Origin: Actinomycetes bacterium
Lineage (GTDB): Bacteria; Actinomycetota; Actinomycetes; Actinomycetales; Cellulomonadaceae
NCBI GenBank assembly: GCA_021778635.1
Contig: JAJYCD010000020.1
Span: 1-40,995, forward strand
Length of the DNA stretch: 40,995 nt
Direction: 5' to 3'
Below, in pieces: positions 1-9,900 of this stretch (the stretch's first letter is position 1; each line of letters begins with the position of its first letter). The notes under the pieces are model-generated. The model was not told where the DNA came from. It searched no databases and was given only the letters and a program-made list of their open reading frames with translations. The position numbers and the translations under genes are program-made.

Positions 1-912
1 CGGAGCGGCGGACGCGGGCATCGCGGCCGGCGGCGCGGTCGCCGGCCGCGGGGCCGGCGCTGGCGCAGGCGACGGGACTCCCCCGGCTGCGCGGACGTCC
101 CGCCAGGTCAGCGGTCCCTGGCCGGAGACGTCCGACGTCACCGGCGCGGGTCGTGCGTCCTCACCCTGCGGCGGGCGGACCATCGGGGTCGGTGTGGCGG
201 CGGCGCGTGCCCCGCCGCCCCCGAAGACGGAGGACCGCACCGGTTGCCCGTGCGGGTCAGGAGACGTGCCCGGACCGGACGGTCGGACATCGGGACGGTC
301 GACGCCCGAGCCGAACGGCCACCTGGAGGTCGTGCCGGGAGCCTCGGCCCCGGCCACCGTCGGACGATCCGGCCCCGCGCCCGGCCGGCCGAAGCCAGGA
401 GGCTCGGGAGGGACGCGGCGCCCCGTCGACGGCACCGTGGGGACCGCACCCGTCTCCGAGCTCGGGAAGTACCCCTCGACCGCAGGTTGGCCCGGGCGGG
501 AACCGGACGCGGAGGTCGACTGCCGGTCACGCGTGGGCCACGACGACGCAGCCGGCTCCGCGCGACCGGCTTCGGCACGTGCCTGGTCGGCAGGACCTGT
601 GCGGGTCGGGACGCCGGGCTGGCGCCGGACGACCGTCGGACGAGAACCGGTCGTCGGCTCGGCGGTCCCCCGCACCGCACCGTCGGGGTACCGCTGCGAC
701 GTCGCCTCGGGTACCGAGCCGGGAAGGGCGAGCGCGCCGGTCTCGGCCCGCTCCCGCTCGCGCAAGGCACGCCGCGACTGTGGTCGCGACTCCTCGTGCG
801 GCGGCGTCGCGGCATCCTCGGGTGCCGGAGCTCCCGTCCCGGCCTCGCGGGCGCTCTCCCGAGCACGTTCCAGCTCGCGACGGCGACGCCGCTCTCCTGG
901 CTGCTCACTCAT
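1..912 (-). CDS. Disordered Arg/Pro/Ala-rich protein, N-terminal fragment (runs off window)
   Basis: An ATG at 912 overlaps the nadD stop (ATGAGTGA) and the frame stays open for 304 codons to the window edge, so only the N-terminal part is visible. It begins [16 protein letters not shown], and a second charged motif ([12 protein letters not shown]) follows near residue 47. The rest is low-complexity Pro/Ala/Gly/Thr/Arg with no recognisable domain, membrane segment or catalytic motif. Actinobacterial envelope proteins often carry SRRxLRxRE-type motifs in long cytoplasmic tails ahead of a membrane segment, so a membrane or cell-wall protein is possible but is inference. The 8-base overlap implies translational coupling to nadD. 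Composition matches the neighbours, so there is no sign of transfer. Function unknown. Confidence 0.7.
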   Translation of the reverse strand, partial: MSEQPGERRRRRELERARESAREAGTGAPAPEDAATPPHEESRPQSRRALRERERAETGALALPGSVPEATSQRYPDGAVRGTAEPTTGSRPTVVRRQPGVPTRTGPADQARAEAGRAEPAASSWPTRDRQSTSASGSRPGQPAVEGYFPSSETGAVPTVPSTGRRVPPEPPGFGRPGAGPDRPTVAGAEAPGTTSRWPFGSGVDRPDVRPSGPGTSPDPHGQPVRSSVFGGGGARAAATPTPMVRPPQGEDARPAPVTSDVSGQGPLTWRDVRAAGGVPSPAPAPAPRPATAPPAAMPASAAP

Positions 913-1510
913 CGTGGTGACCTCGATACAGACCGTGCTTGCCGATGTACTGGACCACGCCGTCGGGCACCAGGTACCAGACCGGTTGGCCGGTGCGTGC
1001 CCTGACACGGATGTCGGTCGACGAGATCGCCAGGGCCGGGACCTCCTGGAGCGTCACGCGTTCGGGTGGGAGACCCGCGATCGAGAGCTGATGCCCCGGT
1101 CGTGTGACGGCGACGAAGTGCGCCATGGTGAAGAGCTCGGCGGCGTCCCGCCAGGTCAGGATCTGCTCGACGGCATCCGCGCCGGTGATGAAGAACAGGT
1201 CCGCCTCCGGCCGCTCGGCCCTCAGGTCGCGGAGCGTGTCGACCGTGTACGTCGTGCCCTCGCGGTCGATGTCCACCCGGCTGACCGTGAACCGCGGGTT
1301 GGACGCGGTGGCGATCACGGTCATCAGGTAGCGGTGCTCGGCGGGCGAGACCGCCTGGTGCTGCTTGAACGACGGCTTTCCCGTCGGCACGAACACGACC
1401 TCGTCGAGGTCGAACCGGGCTGCGACCTCGCTCGCCGCCACCAGGTGACCGTGGTGAACGGGATCGAAGGTCCCGCCCATCACCCCGAGTCGTGGTCGAC
1501 GTTCCGCCAT
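905..1510 (-). CDS. nadD: Nicotinate-nucleotide adenylyltransferase
   Basis: Transfers AMP from ATP to nicotinate mononucleotide, giving deamido-NAD in the cytosolic NAD synthesis pathway. The 201-residue product has the nucleotidyltransferase signature [12 protein letters not shown] near residue 12 and the C-terminal ISSTDIRVR motif, both diagnostic, and normal family length. The ATG at 1510 is preceded by GGAGG about ten bases upstream. It follows the small membrane-protein gene by 22 bases and its stop overlaps the start of the downstream disordered protein. proA-nadD linkage is common in Actinobacteria. Very sure of identity. Confidence 0.96.
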   Translation of the reverse strand: MAERRPRLGVMGGTFDPVHHGHLVAASEVAARFDLDEVVFVPTGKPSFKQHQAVSPAEHRYLMTVIATASNPRFTVSRVDIDREGTTYTVDTLRDLRAERPEADLFFITGADAVEQILTWRDAAELFTMAHFVAVTRPGHQLSIAGLPPERVTLQEVPALAISSTDIRVRARTGQPVWYLVPDGVVQYIGKHGLYRGHHDE

Positions 1511-1532
1511 AGGTCAGCAGCCTCCGGGGGTC

Positions 1533-1676
1533 TCAGTGTCGCGTGCCGACGCTGCGGAACGCGAACGTCACGAGCAGGAGACCGATCAGCAGCCCGAACG
1601 CGACGACGCCGTAGACCGGCGCTGCCGCCGGGAGCTCGCGCACGGTCGTCTCGGCCATCAGCAGTGCTGCGTGCAC
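1533..1676 (-). CDS. Small single-span membrane protein (47 aa)
   Basis: A short frame between proA and nadD. From the GTG at 1676 it gives 47 residues: VHAALLMAETTVRELPAAAP, then one hydrophobic segment (about 18 residues, GVVAFGLLIGLLLVTF) and a basic end, AFRSVGTRH. GGAGGT lies four bases before the GTG. An internal ATG at 1658 (MAETTVREL, 41 aa) has no clear ribosome site but would match the usual form of such proteins. From memory, similar 40-residue single-span proteins ending in FRSVxxRH sit at this place in other Micrococcales. Function unknown; it is probably inserted in the membrane with a short basic cytoplasmic tail. It ends 22 bases before nadD and is likely co-transcribed. Confidence 0.72.
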   Translation of the reverse strand: MHAALLMAETTVRELPAAAPVYGVVAFGLLIGLLLVTFAFRSVGTRH

Positions 1677-1808
1677 GCCTACCTCCAGGTGTTCGACGTC
1701 CTGCTCGCCAGGGGACGGCGACCAGGAGAACGGGTTGTCGTCATGAGTCGGTCGGGGCGCAGCCGAGGCGCCCGACGGTTGTCCAGTCTCTCACGGCTGC
1801 GGTGTTCC

Positions 1809-3140
1809 TCAGTCGCGAACCTGTCCCTGCCCGTGCACGATCCAGGTCGTGGTGGTGAGCTCCGCGAGGCCCATGGGACCGCGGGCGTGCAGCTTCTGCG
1901 TCGAGATCCCGATCTCCGCGCCGAGGCCGAACTGCCCGCCGTCGGTGAACCGCGTCGACGCGTTGACCATGATCGCGGCCGAGTCCAGCCCGCCGATGAA
2001 CTGCTCGGACGCCCGGAGATCCTGCGTCACGATCGCCTCCGTGTGGCCCGACGACCACGTGCGGATGTGCTCGACGGCGGCATCGAGGTCGTCGACCACC
2101 CGCACGGCGATCTCGAGCGCCAGGTACTCGGTGGCCCAGTCCACCTCGGTCGCCGGGATCACCGTGACGCCTGCGGGGGCCAGCCCGCGCGTCCGGTCGT
2201 CGCCGTGGATCACGACGCCCGCGCCGGCCAGCGCGGCGAGAGCATCCGGGAGGAACGCGCCGGCCGCGTCGCGGTGCACGAGCAGCGTCTCCGCCGCGTT
2301 GCACACGCCGACGCGCTGGGTCTTGGAGTTCATGAGGATCGCCAGCGCCATCGGGACCTCGGCGCTCGCGTCGACATACACGTGGCAGTTGCCGACGCCG
2401 GTCTCGACGACGGGCACGGTCGACTCGCGCACGACCGTCTGGATGAGGTCCGCACCGCCGCGTGGCACCAGCAGATCGACGAGACCCCGCGCATGCATCA
2501 GCGCCACGGCGCCGGACCGGCCGTAGGCGTCGATCGACTGCACCGCATCGGCGGGCAGCCCCGCCTCGGCGAGCGCACGTGACAGCACCGCGACGATCAC
2601 CTCGTTGCTCCGGGCCGCTGCCGCTCCACCGCGCAGGATCACCGCGTTGCCGCTCTTGAGCGCGAGGCCCGCGGCATCGACCGTGACGTTCGGACGCGCC
2701 TCGTAGATCATCCCGACGACGCCCATCGGCACCCGACGCTGGACGAGCTCGAGACCGTTCGGGAGGGTCGAGCCGCGGACGACCTCGCCGACCGGGTCCG
2801 GGAGCGTCGCGAGCTCGCGCAGCGCGTCGGCGATCGCAGCGAGCCGCTCGGGTGTCAGCGCGAGGCGGTCGAGCAGCCCGGCCGAGGTCGCGTTGGCACG
2901 ACCCCGCTCAAGGTCCTCCGCATTCGCAGCCACGATCTCCTCGGCGGAGGCGACCAACGCATCGGCCATCGTGCGCAGCGCCGCGTCCTTGGTCGCGCGC
3001 GTCGCGGTGGCGAGGGTCCGAGCGGCCACCCGGGCCCGCCGCGCGACGGCCAGGACGGCCTCGCGCACCTCGTCCGAGGGGGGTCCCGCTGTCGGTGCCG
3101 GGGAGTCGGCAGCGGCGGCTGCCTCGGGTGCCAGAGTCAT
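1809..3140 (-). CDS. proA: Glutamate-5-semialdehyde dehydrogenase (gamma-glutamyl phosphate reductase)
   Basis: Reduces gamma-glutamyl phosphate to glutamate semialdehyde with NADPH, the second step of proline synthesis. The 443-residue product has the aldehyde-dehydrogenase fold. The catalytic cysteine lies in [13 protein letters not shown], with family motifs [10 protein letters not shown] and [12 protein letters not shown], and the [20 protein letters not shown] block near the C-terminus. The first 25 residues are an Ala/Pro-rich extension. The ATG at 3140 has GGAG close by and TACCCT seven bases upstream, so a leaderless transcript from its own promoter is possible besides read-through from proB 60 bases upstream. 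Confidence 0.96.
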   Translation of the reverse strand: MTLAPEAAAAADSPAPTAGPPSDEVREAVLAVARRARVAARTLATATRATKDAALRTMADALVASAEEIVAANAEDLERGRANATSAGLLDRLALTPERLAAIADALRELATLPDPVGEVVRGSTLPNGLELVQRRVPMGVVGMIYEARPNVTVDAAGLALKSGNAVILRGGAAAARSNEVIVAVLSRALAEAGLPADAVQSIDAYGRSGAVALMHARGLVDLLVPRGGADLIQTVVRESTVPVVETGVGNCHVYVDASAEVPMALAILMNSKTQRVGVCNAAETLLVHRDAAGAFLPDALAALAGAGVVIHGDDRTRGLAPAGVTVIPATEVDWATEYLALEIAVRVVDDLDAAVEHIRTWSSGHTEAIVTQDLRASEQFIGGLDSAAIMVNASTRFTDGGQFGLGAEIGISTQKLHARGPMGLAELTTTTWIVHGQGQVRD

Positions 3141-3147
3141 GCGCTCC

Positions 3148-3153
3148 AGGGTA
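3148..3153 (-). promoter_or_regulatory. Candidate -10 (TACCCT) for proA
   Basis: TACCCT on the minus strand lies seven bases before the proA ATG, in the 60-base proB-proA gap. The spacing fits a leaderless or near-leaderless start. The intervening GGAG could instead act as a ribosome site on a longer message, so this is only a candidate. Confidence 0.35.
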
Positions 3154-3200
3154 GCGCGGGGCCCTCGGAGGCCGGTTGAGGGGCCGCAGGACGGTCGCGC

Positions 3201-4355
3201 TCAGGAGGAGCGTCGCGCCTTGCGGACGAGGACGAGGTCGTCCCGGTGGACGATCTCGCGGTCGTAGCCCGGCCCGAGCGCGGCCCTGAGCTCCGAGGTC
3301 GACCGGCCGAGCAGCGCCGGAAGGTCCTCCGCCGCGAAGGCCACGAGGCCGTGCGCGACCACGTGCCCGTCGGTACCGGCGAGCTCGACCGGGTCGCCCG
3401 CGTCGAAGCTGCCCTCGACCGAGACGACGCCCGCCGGGAGCAACGACGCCCGACCACCGAGCACCGCGCGGACGGCACCCTCGTCCAGCACGAGGCGTCC
3501 GTTGGTGCGCGCCGCGTGCGCGAGCCACAGCATGCGGGTCGACCGCTTGCGGCCCGTCGCGCTGAACCAGGTGCCGACCTCGTCGCCCGCGAGCGCCTGC
3601 GCGGCCTGGGCGGCCGAGGTCAGGACCACCGGGATCCCCGACCCGGTGGCGATCGCGACGGACGCGAGCTTCGTGACCATCCCTCCGGTTCCCACCGAGC
3701 TCCCGCGCGACGTCACCTCGATCCCGTCGAGATCGGCCGGACCCCGGACCTCGGAGATCCGGCGCGCGCCCGGCCGCGACGGCGGTCCGTCGTACAACGC
3801 ATCCACGTCCGTCAGCAGCACGAGCGCATCGGCGCCGACCAGGTGCGAGACGAGAGCCGCGAGCCTGTCGTTGTCACCGAACCGGATCTCCTCGGTCACG
3901 ACGGCGTCGTTCTCGTTCACCACGGGCACGACTCCCAGCGCGAGCAGCCGGGTCAGGGCCCGCTGCGCGTTGCGGTAGTGCCCCCGGCGGATCGTGTCCT
4001 CGGCGGTCAGCAGCACCTGGCCGACCCTGAGACCGTGGTCGCCGAACGCTCGGGTGTAGTGCGCGACGAGCAGTCCCTGGCCCACCGAGGCCGTCGCCTG
4101 CGCGGTCGCGAGGTCGCGCGGCCTCGACGCCAGACCGAGCGGCGCGAGGCCAGCCGCGATCGCCCCCGAGGAGACGAGGACGACCTGCCCTCCGGCAGCA
4201 CGGCGTGCGGCCAGCACGTCCACCAGCGCACGCAGGCGCAGCGGGTCCAGGCGTCCGTCGTCGGACGTCAACGAGGAGGACCCCACCTTCACCACGACCC
4301 GGGTCGCCGTCGCGAGGTCCCGGCGTGCGGTCAACGGGGTGTTCATGGTCCGCAT
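3201..4355 (-). CDS. proB: Glutamate 5-kinase
   Basis: Phosphorylates glutamate to gamma-glutamyl phosphate, the first and usually proline-inhibited step of proline synthesis. An amino-acid-kinase domain covers about residues 15-265, with the N-terminal VVVKVGSSSLT glycine-rich strand, VVLVSSGAIAAGL and VVPVVNENDAV. A PUA domain follows at about 285-375. 384 residues from the ATG at 4355; a second ATG at 4346 (MNTPLTARR) gives 381 residues and is equally plausible, since neither has a clear ribosome site. The gene stands between a hairpin after obgE and proA. Confidence 0.95.
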   Translation of the reverse strand: MRTMNTPLTARRDLATATRVVVKVGSSSLTSDDGRLDPLRLRALVDVLAARRAAGGQVVLVSSGAIAAGLAPLGLASRPRDLATAQATASVGQGLLVAHYTRAFGDHGLRVGQVLLTAEDTIRRGHYRNAQRALTRLLALGVVPVVNENDAVVTEEIRFGDNDRLAALVSHLVGADALVLLTDVDALYDGPPSRPGARRISEVRGPADLDGIEVTSRGSSVGTGGMVTKLASVAIATGSGIPVVLTSAAQAAQALAGDEVGTWFSATGRKRSTRMLWLAHAARTNGRLVLDEGAVRAVLGGRASLLPAGVVSVEGSFDAGDPVELAGTDGHVVAHGLVAFAAEDLPALLGRSTSELRAALGPGYDREIVHRDDLVLVRKARRSS

Positions 4356-4418
4356 TCTTGCGCGTCGGAGCAGGTCGACGACGCGCCGGTCACCAGGCGA
4401 TCACCGGTCGGCCGCCGC

Positions 4419-4450
4419 GGCGTCGTCCCCCGGCGGGGTCGGACGACGCC
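4419..4450 (-). terminator. Hairpin after obgE
   Basis: A perfect 10-bp inverted repeat, GGCGTCGTCC and GGACGACGCC, separated by a 12-base loop that itself contains CCC/GGG, begins 11 bases after the obgE stop. There is no T-tract, as is usual in high-GC Actinobacteria, so termination or attenuation between obgE and proB is likely but not certain. Confidence 0.55.
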
Positions 4451-4461
4451 CGGAGACGGCG

Positions 4462-5988
4462 TCAGGCGTCGTCCTCCTCGCCACCGACCCACAACCCGGC
4501 CTCCCGCTCGGTCCAGAGCTCCGCGCGGGCCTCGGCCTTCGCGTCCATGCGGTCCTTGTACTCGACCCGCTTCTCGGCCCGGGTCGGACGTAGCTGCTCG
4601 ACGATCCGCGAGTCGGTCCCGCGCGGGCCACCGAGCAGCTCGGAACCCGTCAGGAGCGTCGGCTCCCAGTCGAACACCACCGCGCTCGGCCCGTCTCCGA
4701 TGACGACCTCGGCACCGGCGACGGCGCCCGCCGAGAACAGCTTCTCCTCCACACCGAGTCGTGCCAGGCGGTCGGCGAGGTAGCCGATCGCCTCCTCGTT
4801 CGTGAAGTCGGTCTGGCGGACCCAGCGCTCCGGCTTGACCCCGCGGACCTGGAAGTACTCGTGGTCGGCGTCCTCACGGCGGGTGACCGTGAAGCCCGGG
4901 TCGTCGACGGCCCTGGGTCGCAGCACCACCCGTGCCGGCGCCGGGGCCGGCGCCTCGCGTCGCGCCCTCTCGATCCGCTCGGCGAGCGCGAACGTCAGCG
5001 CGCGCAACCCCTCGTGGCTGGCCGCGGACACCTCGAAGACGGGCAGCCCGCGCGCCTCGATCTCGGGGCGCACGAGCTCGGCGAGCTCGCGCGCCTCCGG
5101 GACGTCCACCTTGTTGAGCACGACCATCCGGGGTCGCTCGGTCAACGGGATGCGCCCGCCCTCGATCTCGACGTCCCCGGCGTAGGTCGCCAGCTCGAGC
5201 TCGATGACGTCGAGGTCGCTGATCGGGTCCCGGTTCGGCTCGAGCGTCGCGCAGTCCAGCACGTGGACCAGGACCGCGCACCGTTCGACGTGCCGCAGGA
5301 ACTCCAGGCCGAGTCCCTTGCCCTGGCTCGCGCCCGGGATCAGGCCGGGCACGTCGGCGACGGTGAATCTCGAGTCGCCCGCCTGCACGACGCCGAGGTT
5401 GGGTACCAGCGTCGTGAACGGGTAGTCGGCGATCTTCGGGCGTGCGGCCGACATCGCGGCGACCAGGCTCGACTTGCCGGCGCTCGGGAACCCGATCAGC
5501 GCGACGTCCGCGATCGACTTGAGCTCCAGCACGAGGTCCTGGTGCACGCCCGGCTCGCCGAGCAGGGCGAAGCCGGGCGCCTTGCGGCGCGGCGACGCGA
5601 GGGCCGCGTTCCCGAGCCCGCCGTGCCCCCCGGCCGCCACGACGTAGCGCGTGCCGATGCCGACGAGGTCGGCGAGAACGGTCCCGTCGAGGTCCTTGAC
5701 GACCGTCCCGTCAGGGACGGACAGCTCGAGGTCGGCGCCGATCGATCCTTGGCGGTGGTCGCCCATGCCCTGCGTCCCGGACGGCGCGTGCCGGTGCGGC
5801 CCGTGGTGGTAGTCCAGCAACGTCGTGGTCTGCGGGTCGACCACGAGGATCACGCTCCCGCCGTTGCCGCCGTTACCACCGTCGGGACCAGCGAGCGGCT
5901 TGAACTTCTCGCGGTGGATGGAGGCGCAACCGTTGCCGCCGTCACCGCCGGTGGCGTGCAGCACGACACGGTCGACGAATGTCGCCAT
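4462..5988 (-). CDS. obgE: GTPase Obg (ribosome assembly, CgtA)
   Basis: Essential GTPase that acts on 50S ribosome assembly and stress signalling. The 508-residue product has the glycine-rich Obg fold at about 1-158 ([28 protein letters not shown]), a G domain with P-loop GFPSAGKSS, switch motif [10 protein letters not shown] and NKVD, then the actinobacterial OCT domain and a long acidic tail ending GGEEDDA. The ATG at 5988 is fixed by a near-perfect AAGGAGGAAGCC just upstream and by the conserved [12 protein letters not shown] start; the frame is open farther upstream, but that part is untranslated. It follows rpmA with a strong hairpin between, which may lower its expression relative to the ribosomal genes. 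Confidence 0.97.
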   Translation of the reverse strand: MATFVDRVVLHATGGDGGNGCASIHREKFKPLAGPDGGNGGNGGSVILVVDPQTTTLLDYHHGPHRHAPSGTQGMGDHRQGSIGADLELSVPDGTVVKDLDGTVLADLVGIGTRYVVAAGGHGGLGNAALASPRRKAPGFALLGEPGVHQDLVLELKSIADVALIGFPSAGKSSLVAAMSAARPKIADYPFTTLVPNLGVVQAGDSRFTVADVPGLIPGASQGKGLGLEFLRHVERCAVLVHVLDCATLEPNRDPISDLDVIELELATYAGDVEIEGGRIPLTERPRMVVLNKVDVPEARELAELVRPEIEARGLPVFEVSAASHEGLRALTFALAERIERARREAPAPAPARVVLRPRAVDDPGFTVTRREDADHEYFQVRGVKPERWVRQTDFTNEEAIGYLADRLARLGVEEKLFSAGAVAGAEVVIGDGPSAVVFDWEPTLLTGSELLGGPRGTDSRIVEQLRPTRAEKRVEYKDRMDAKAEARAELWTEREAGLWVGGEEDDA

Positions 5989-6035
5989 GGCTTCCTCCTT
6001 CACACGGGGGCGGCGTGAGCCACCCCGGGAACAGG

Positions 6036-6068
6036 CGGAGGGGCGCACCGCACCGGTGCGCCCCTCCG
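6036..6068 (-). terminator. Strong 15-bp hairpin between rpmA and obgE
   Basis: Perfect inverted repeat, 15 bases per arm (6036-6050 and 6054-6068) with a three-base loop CAC. It lies about 30 bases after the rpmA stop and 48 bases before the obgE ATG. There is no T-run after it. It probably acts as a partial terminator or 3' stabiliser that sets the ratio of ribosomal-protein to Obg mRNA. Confidence 0.65.
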
Positions 6069-6099
6069 AACCTGACTGATCTGCGTGCTGAGAGCCCGC

Positions 6100-6354
6100 T
6101 CAGCCGGCCGTCACGATGTCGACGACCTTGCGGCCGCGACGCATCCCGAACTGCACCGCGCCCGCGGCCAGCGCGAACAGCGTGTCGTCGCCGCCCCGGC
6201 CGACGTTGATGCCCGGGTGGAAGTGCGTACCACGCTGGCGGACGATGATCTCGCCGGCGTTGACGGCCTGGCCACCGAAGCGCTTGACGCCCAGTCGCTG
6301 CGCGTTCGAGTCGCGGCCGTTGCGAGAGGAGCTCGCGCCCTTCTTGTGTGCCAT
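6100..6354 (-). CDS. rpmA: 50S ribosomal protein L27
   Basis: Bacterial-specific protein of the large subunit near the peptidyl-transferase centre. The 84-residue product has the full family sequence: [17 protein letters not shown] at the N-terminus, then [10 protein letters not shown] and the basic [14 protein letters not shown] block. The N-terminus starts directly with AHKKG, so it lacks the cleavable extension found in Firmicutes. It follows rplU by 67 bases in the usual rplU-rpmA-obgE order. Confidence 0.98.
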   Translation of the reverse strand: MAHKKGASSSRNGRDSNAQRLGVKRFGGQAVNAGEIIVRQRGTHFHPGINVGRGGDDTLFALAAGAVQFGMRRGRKVVDIVTAG

Positions 6355-6421
6355 GTCTGACCTGCTTTCGTGCTGCTCGGAAGAGAGAGGGTGACCCGCG
6401 CCGCTGAGGTGCGGGACGACG

Positions 6422-6742
6422 TCAGTTGATACCGGTGACCTTGAGGCGCGTCAGCTTCTGACGGTGGCCCTGGCGACGGCGGTAGCCCGTCTTGTTCTTG
6501 AACTTGAGGATGTCGATCTTCGGGCCCTTCTCGTCCCGGACGACCTCGGCGGTCACCTTGATCTTGGCAAGGGCACCGGCATCCGACGTCACGTTCTCGC
6601 CGTCGACCAGCAGGATCGCAGCGAGCTCGACGGTGGAACCGGCCTGCGCAGCCAGACGGTCGACGACGACGACGTCGCCGACGGCGACCTTCTCCTGGCG
6701 GCCGCCAGCCTTCACGATCGCGTACACCACGTTGCTGCTCAT
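6422..6742 (-). CDS. rplU: 50S ribosomal protein L21
   Basis: Large-subunit protein that binds 23S rRNA. The 106-residue product starts [19 protein letters not shown] and ends with the conserved basic [20 protein letters not shown]. The ATG at 6742 matches the family N-terminus. An in-frame ATG at 6778 would add 12 residues the family lacks. GAGCAGAG ahead of the start is a weak ribosome site. It heads the rplU-rpmA-obgE unit and has its own promoter candidate about 120 bases upstream. Confidence 0.97.
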   Translation of the reverse strand: MSSNVVYAIVKAGGRQEKVAVGDVVVVDRLAAQAGSTVELAAILLVDGENVTSDAGALAKIKVTAEVVRDEKGPKIDILKFKNKTGYRRRQGHRQKLTRLKVTGIN

Positions 6743-6860
6743 CTCTGCTCGGTCACATCTGGTCTTCGGCGTGCTCATCGCGGCGGTCTGTGGACAGCTC
6801 GACACGAGGCCGAGGCCGCGGGCACACAGGATCAGTACGCACAATGCGCACCGACGCCCA

Positions 6861-6889
6861 AGGTTACGGACTGCGTCCCGCGGGGTCAA
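6861..6889 (-). promoter_or_regulatory. rplU promoter with -35 in a hairpin loop
   Basis: On the minus strand TTGACC (6889-6884) is followed by exactly 17 bases and then TAACCT (6866-6861), a good match to TTGACA-17-TAnnnT for the housekeeping sigma factor. The predicted start near 6854 gives a leader of about 110 bases before rplU. The -35 hexamer occupies the loop of the hairpin at 6873-6901, so promoter and rne 3' hairpin share the same DNA. Confidence 0.6.
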
Positions 6890-6901
6890 ACCGCGGGACG
6901 C
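6873..6901 (-). terminator. Hairpin after rne
   Basis: Perfect 11-bp stem GCGTCCCGCGG / CCGCGGGACGC with a seven-base loop, starting seven bases after the rne stop. There is no T-tract. It likely terminates or stabilises the rne message, and it overlaps the rplU promoter. Confidence 0.6.
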
Positions 6902-6908
6902 CCCCGCA

Positions 6909-9900
6909 CTATTCCTGGTCGGCGTCGCCCTCGCGGTCGACACGGCCGTCCGGAGCGTCCTGCTCGCCGTCCTCGTCCCCGTCGAGCTCGAACACCTGCG
7001 GGTCGACCGGCACGAGCGCGAGGTCGGCCTCGCCCGAGCCTTCGGCGCGCTCCGCCGGGTCGTCGCCACCAGGCGACTCGAGGCTCGCGGCTACTGCTGC
7101 CAGCGCCACCTGAACGTTCGACGCCGCGTCGCCGTCGGCCGACTCGTGCGCGGGCGGTACCGCGTCCGCCGGCAGGGAGCCGGTCGGCTCGGCCGCGACC
7201 GACCCGTCGTGCGCACCGTCGTCGTGCGCGTGCTCGTGCGCGTGGGCCGCCGCCGCCGCGATGGTCGCCAGCGTGGCCTTGACCGCTTCGCGCGCCTCGG
7301 GCAGGACCGGGACGACGGTCGGGATGGACTCGCCGCTCTCCTTGCCTCCGCGCTTGCGCCGCGGCCGACGCCCGTCGCCGGGAGCATCGCCACCCGTCTC
7401 GGTCGGCGCCGACACGTCGGACCGCACTCCGCCGGTCTCCTGCCCGGGAACGGTGTCGCCGAACGCCTCCGCGAGACCCTGGCCGACCCGCTTACGGGTC
7501 ATCTGCACCAGGCCGAGAGAGGTGACCTCGGCCACCTGGTGCTTCGTCCGGTCGCGCCCGAGGCACTCGACCAGGCGTCGCAGCACGAGGTCACGGTTCG
7601 ACTCGAGCACCATGTCGATGAAGTCGATCACGATGATCCCGCCGACGTCCCGCAGCCGGAGCTGACGCACGATCTCCTCGGCCGCCTCGAGGTTGTTCCG
7701 CGTGACGGTTTCCTCGAGCGTGCCGCCGGACCCGACGAACTTCCCGGTGTTGACGTCGATGACCGTCATGGCCTCGGTCTTGTCGATCACGAGCGAGCCG
7801 CCGGACGGCAGCCAGACCTTGCGTCCGAGGGCCTTCGAGAGCTGCTCGTCCACGCGGTGCTCCGCGAACACGTCACCGGTTCCGGTCCAGCGACTCACCT
7901 TCGCCGCGAGATCGGGTGCCATCGCGCCGATGTAGCCGGAGACTGTCTCCCACGCCTGGTCGCCCTGGACGATCAGCGAGCCGAAGTCGTCGTTGAAGAT
8001 GTCCCGGACCACGCGGATCGCCAGGTCCGGCTCGCCCTGCAGCAGCGCGGGTGCGGAGGCTGACTTCGCCTTCTTCTCGATCGCCGTCCACTGCGCCTGC
8101 AGCCGGTCGATGTCGGCGCGCAGCTCGTCCTCGCTCGCACCCTCGGCCGCGGTGCGGACGATCACGCCGGCGGAGTCCGGCACGATCTCACGGAGCAGCT
8201 TCTTGAGGCGCGCCCGCTCCGGCTCCGGGAGCTTGCGCGAGATGCCGGTCATCCCACCGCCCGGCACGTACACGAGGTACCGGCCGGCCAGCGTGACCTG
8301 GGACGTCAGCCGTGCGCCCTTGTGGCCGATGGGGTCCTTCGTGACCTGCACGAGGACCGGGTCGCCCGACTTCAGCGCCTGCTCGATCCGACGCGGCTGC
8401 CCCTCCATGCCGGCGGCGTCCCAGTTCACCTCGCCCGCGTAGAGGACCGCGTTGCGACCCTTGCCGACGTCGACGAACGCCGCCTCCATGCTCGGCAGGA
8501 CGTTCTGCACGCGTCCGAGGTAGACGTTGCCCGCCATCGAGGCCTGCGCCTGGCTGGAGATGTAGTGCTCGACGAGCACGCCGTCCTCGAGCACCGCGAT
8601 CTGCGTCAGACCGTTGACCTCCCGGACCACCATGCTCCGGTCCACCGACTCGCGCCGGGCCAGGAACTCGGACTCGGTGACGATCGTCCGACGACGACCG
8701 GCATCGCGACCTTCACGGCGACGCTGACGCTTGGCCTCGAGCCGGGTGGACCCACGCAGCGCCGTGACCTCGTCGTTGACCGGTCGAGGCTGACGCCCCC
8801 GCGTCGTGCCGGCGGCGACACTCGCCGTCTGCTCGCCGTCACCGTCCCCGCCGCGCCCGCTGCGCCGACGGCGCCGGCGGCGCCGGCTGCTGCCCGTGCC
8901 CGTCTCGTCCTCGACGAGCTCTCCGACCGCACCGTCGGACGCTGCCTCCTCGAGGACCTCGTCGTCCTCGACCGCGGCGTCCTCGTCGGTGCCGTCCTGG
9001 TCCTGGGTGTCGTCGCCGGCGGCACGTCCACGCCGACCGCGACCCCCACGCCGCCGACGACGACGCGGTGCTCCCTCGTCGGGCTCGGTCCCGTCGCCGA
9101 GGTCGGCGTCGCCGACGACCTCCGCCTCGATCTCGTCGTCCTCGTCGAGGGCGGCCTCGACCACGGCGGGCTCGACCACGTCCTGCTCGTCGGGCGCCCG
9201 ACGTGCGCCGCGCCGTGACCGCCGTGCGCGACCGCTCCCGACCGACTCGTCGGGTGAGCCGTCCTGCCTGGCGACGTCCGCAGCCGCAACCGCAGATGTG
9301 TCCCCGGTGTCCTGCTCGACCTCGGCGGCAGCAGCCAGCATCGCGAGCTCCGCATGCACCGCACCGGCTGCCTCGGAGACCGCCTCGGGGCTGCCGGCCG
9401 GCGTCGAGGCACGGCGACGTCGCGGTCGGGCGGCGGTCGGGTCGGGGGCCTGGAACAGCAGGGTCGTGTTCGGACGGCGGGGTGCACCCGCGACCGGCTC
9501 GGGTGCCGAGGCCGAGCCGGGCTGCGCGGCAGCCTCGACGGCATCCTCAGCGCTGTCAGGCTCTGTCTCGGCCTCCGGGGCCACCTCGGCGGCGATGACG
9601 CTCTCGGCGGCGCGCGGCGCTGTGGCGCGCCGCCGCGACCGCGTCTTCGGGGAGTCCTGGTCGTCGGCGACGGCCGCGGGGGCCGTCCTCGCCCGGGACC
9701 GGCGTGCGGTCGGCTCGGTCGGGGCCGGCTCGACACCCGCGGAGACCAGGGCGGCCTCGGTCGCCGGCGCCTCTTCGACCGGGGCGACAGCGGGAGACGG
9801 TGCGGACGCCTCGCTCTGGGTCGTTCGCACCGCTCGTCGGCTCCGGGTCGGACGCGTGGGCGCAGCCGTCTCGATCTGGATGTCCTCGACGGCGGGGGTG

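Noticed and set aside
153..1858. Several plus-strand open frames over the left end
   Set aside because: They cover nadD and the disordered gene in the opposite sense, are Arg/Pro/Ser low complexity and show no domain.
3246..4703. Long open frame (485 codons) antisense to proB
   Set aside because: Only a GC-rich shadow: no family motif, Arg/Gly/His/Asp-rich composition, and it crosses proB and the obgE end, which are certain genes.
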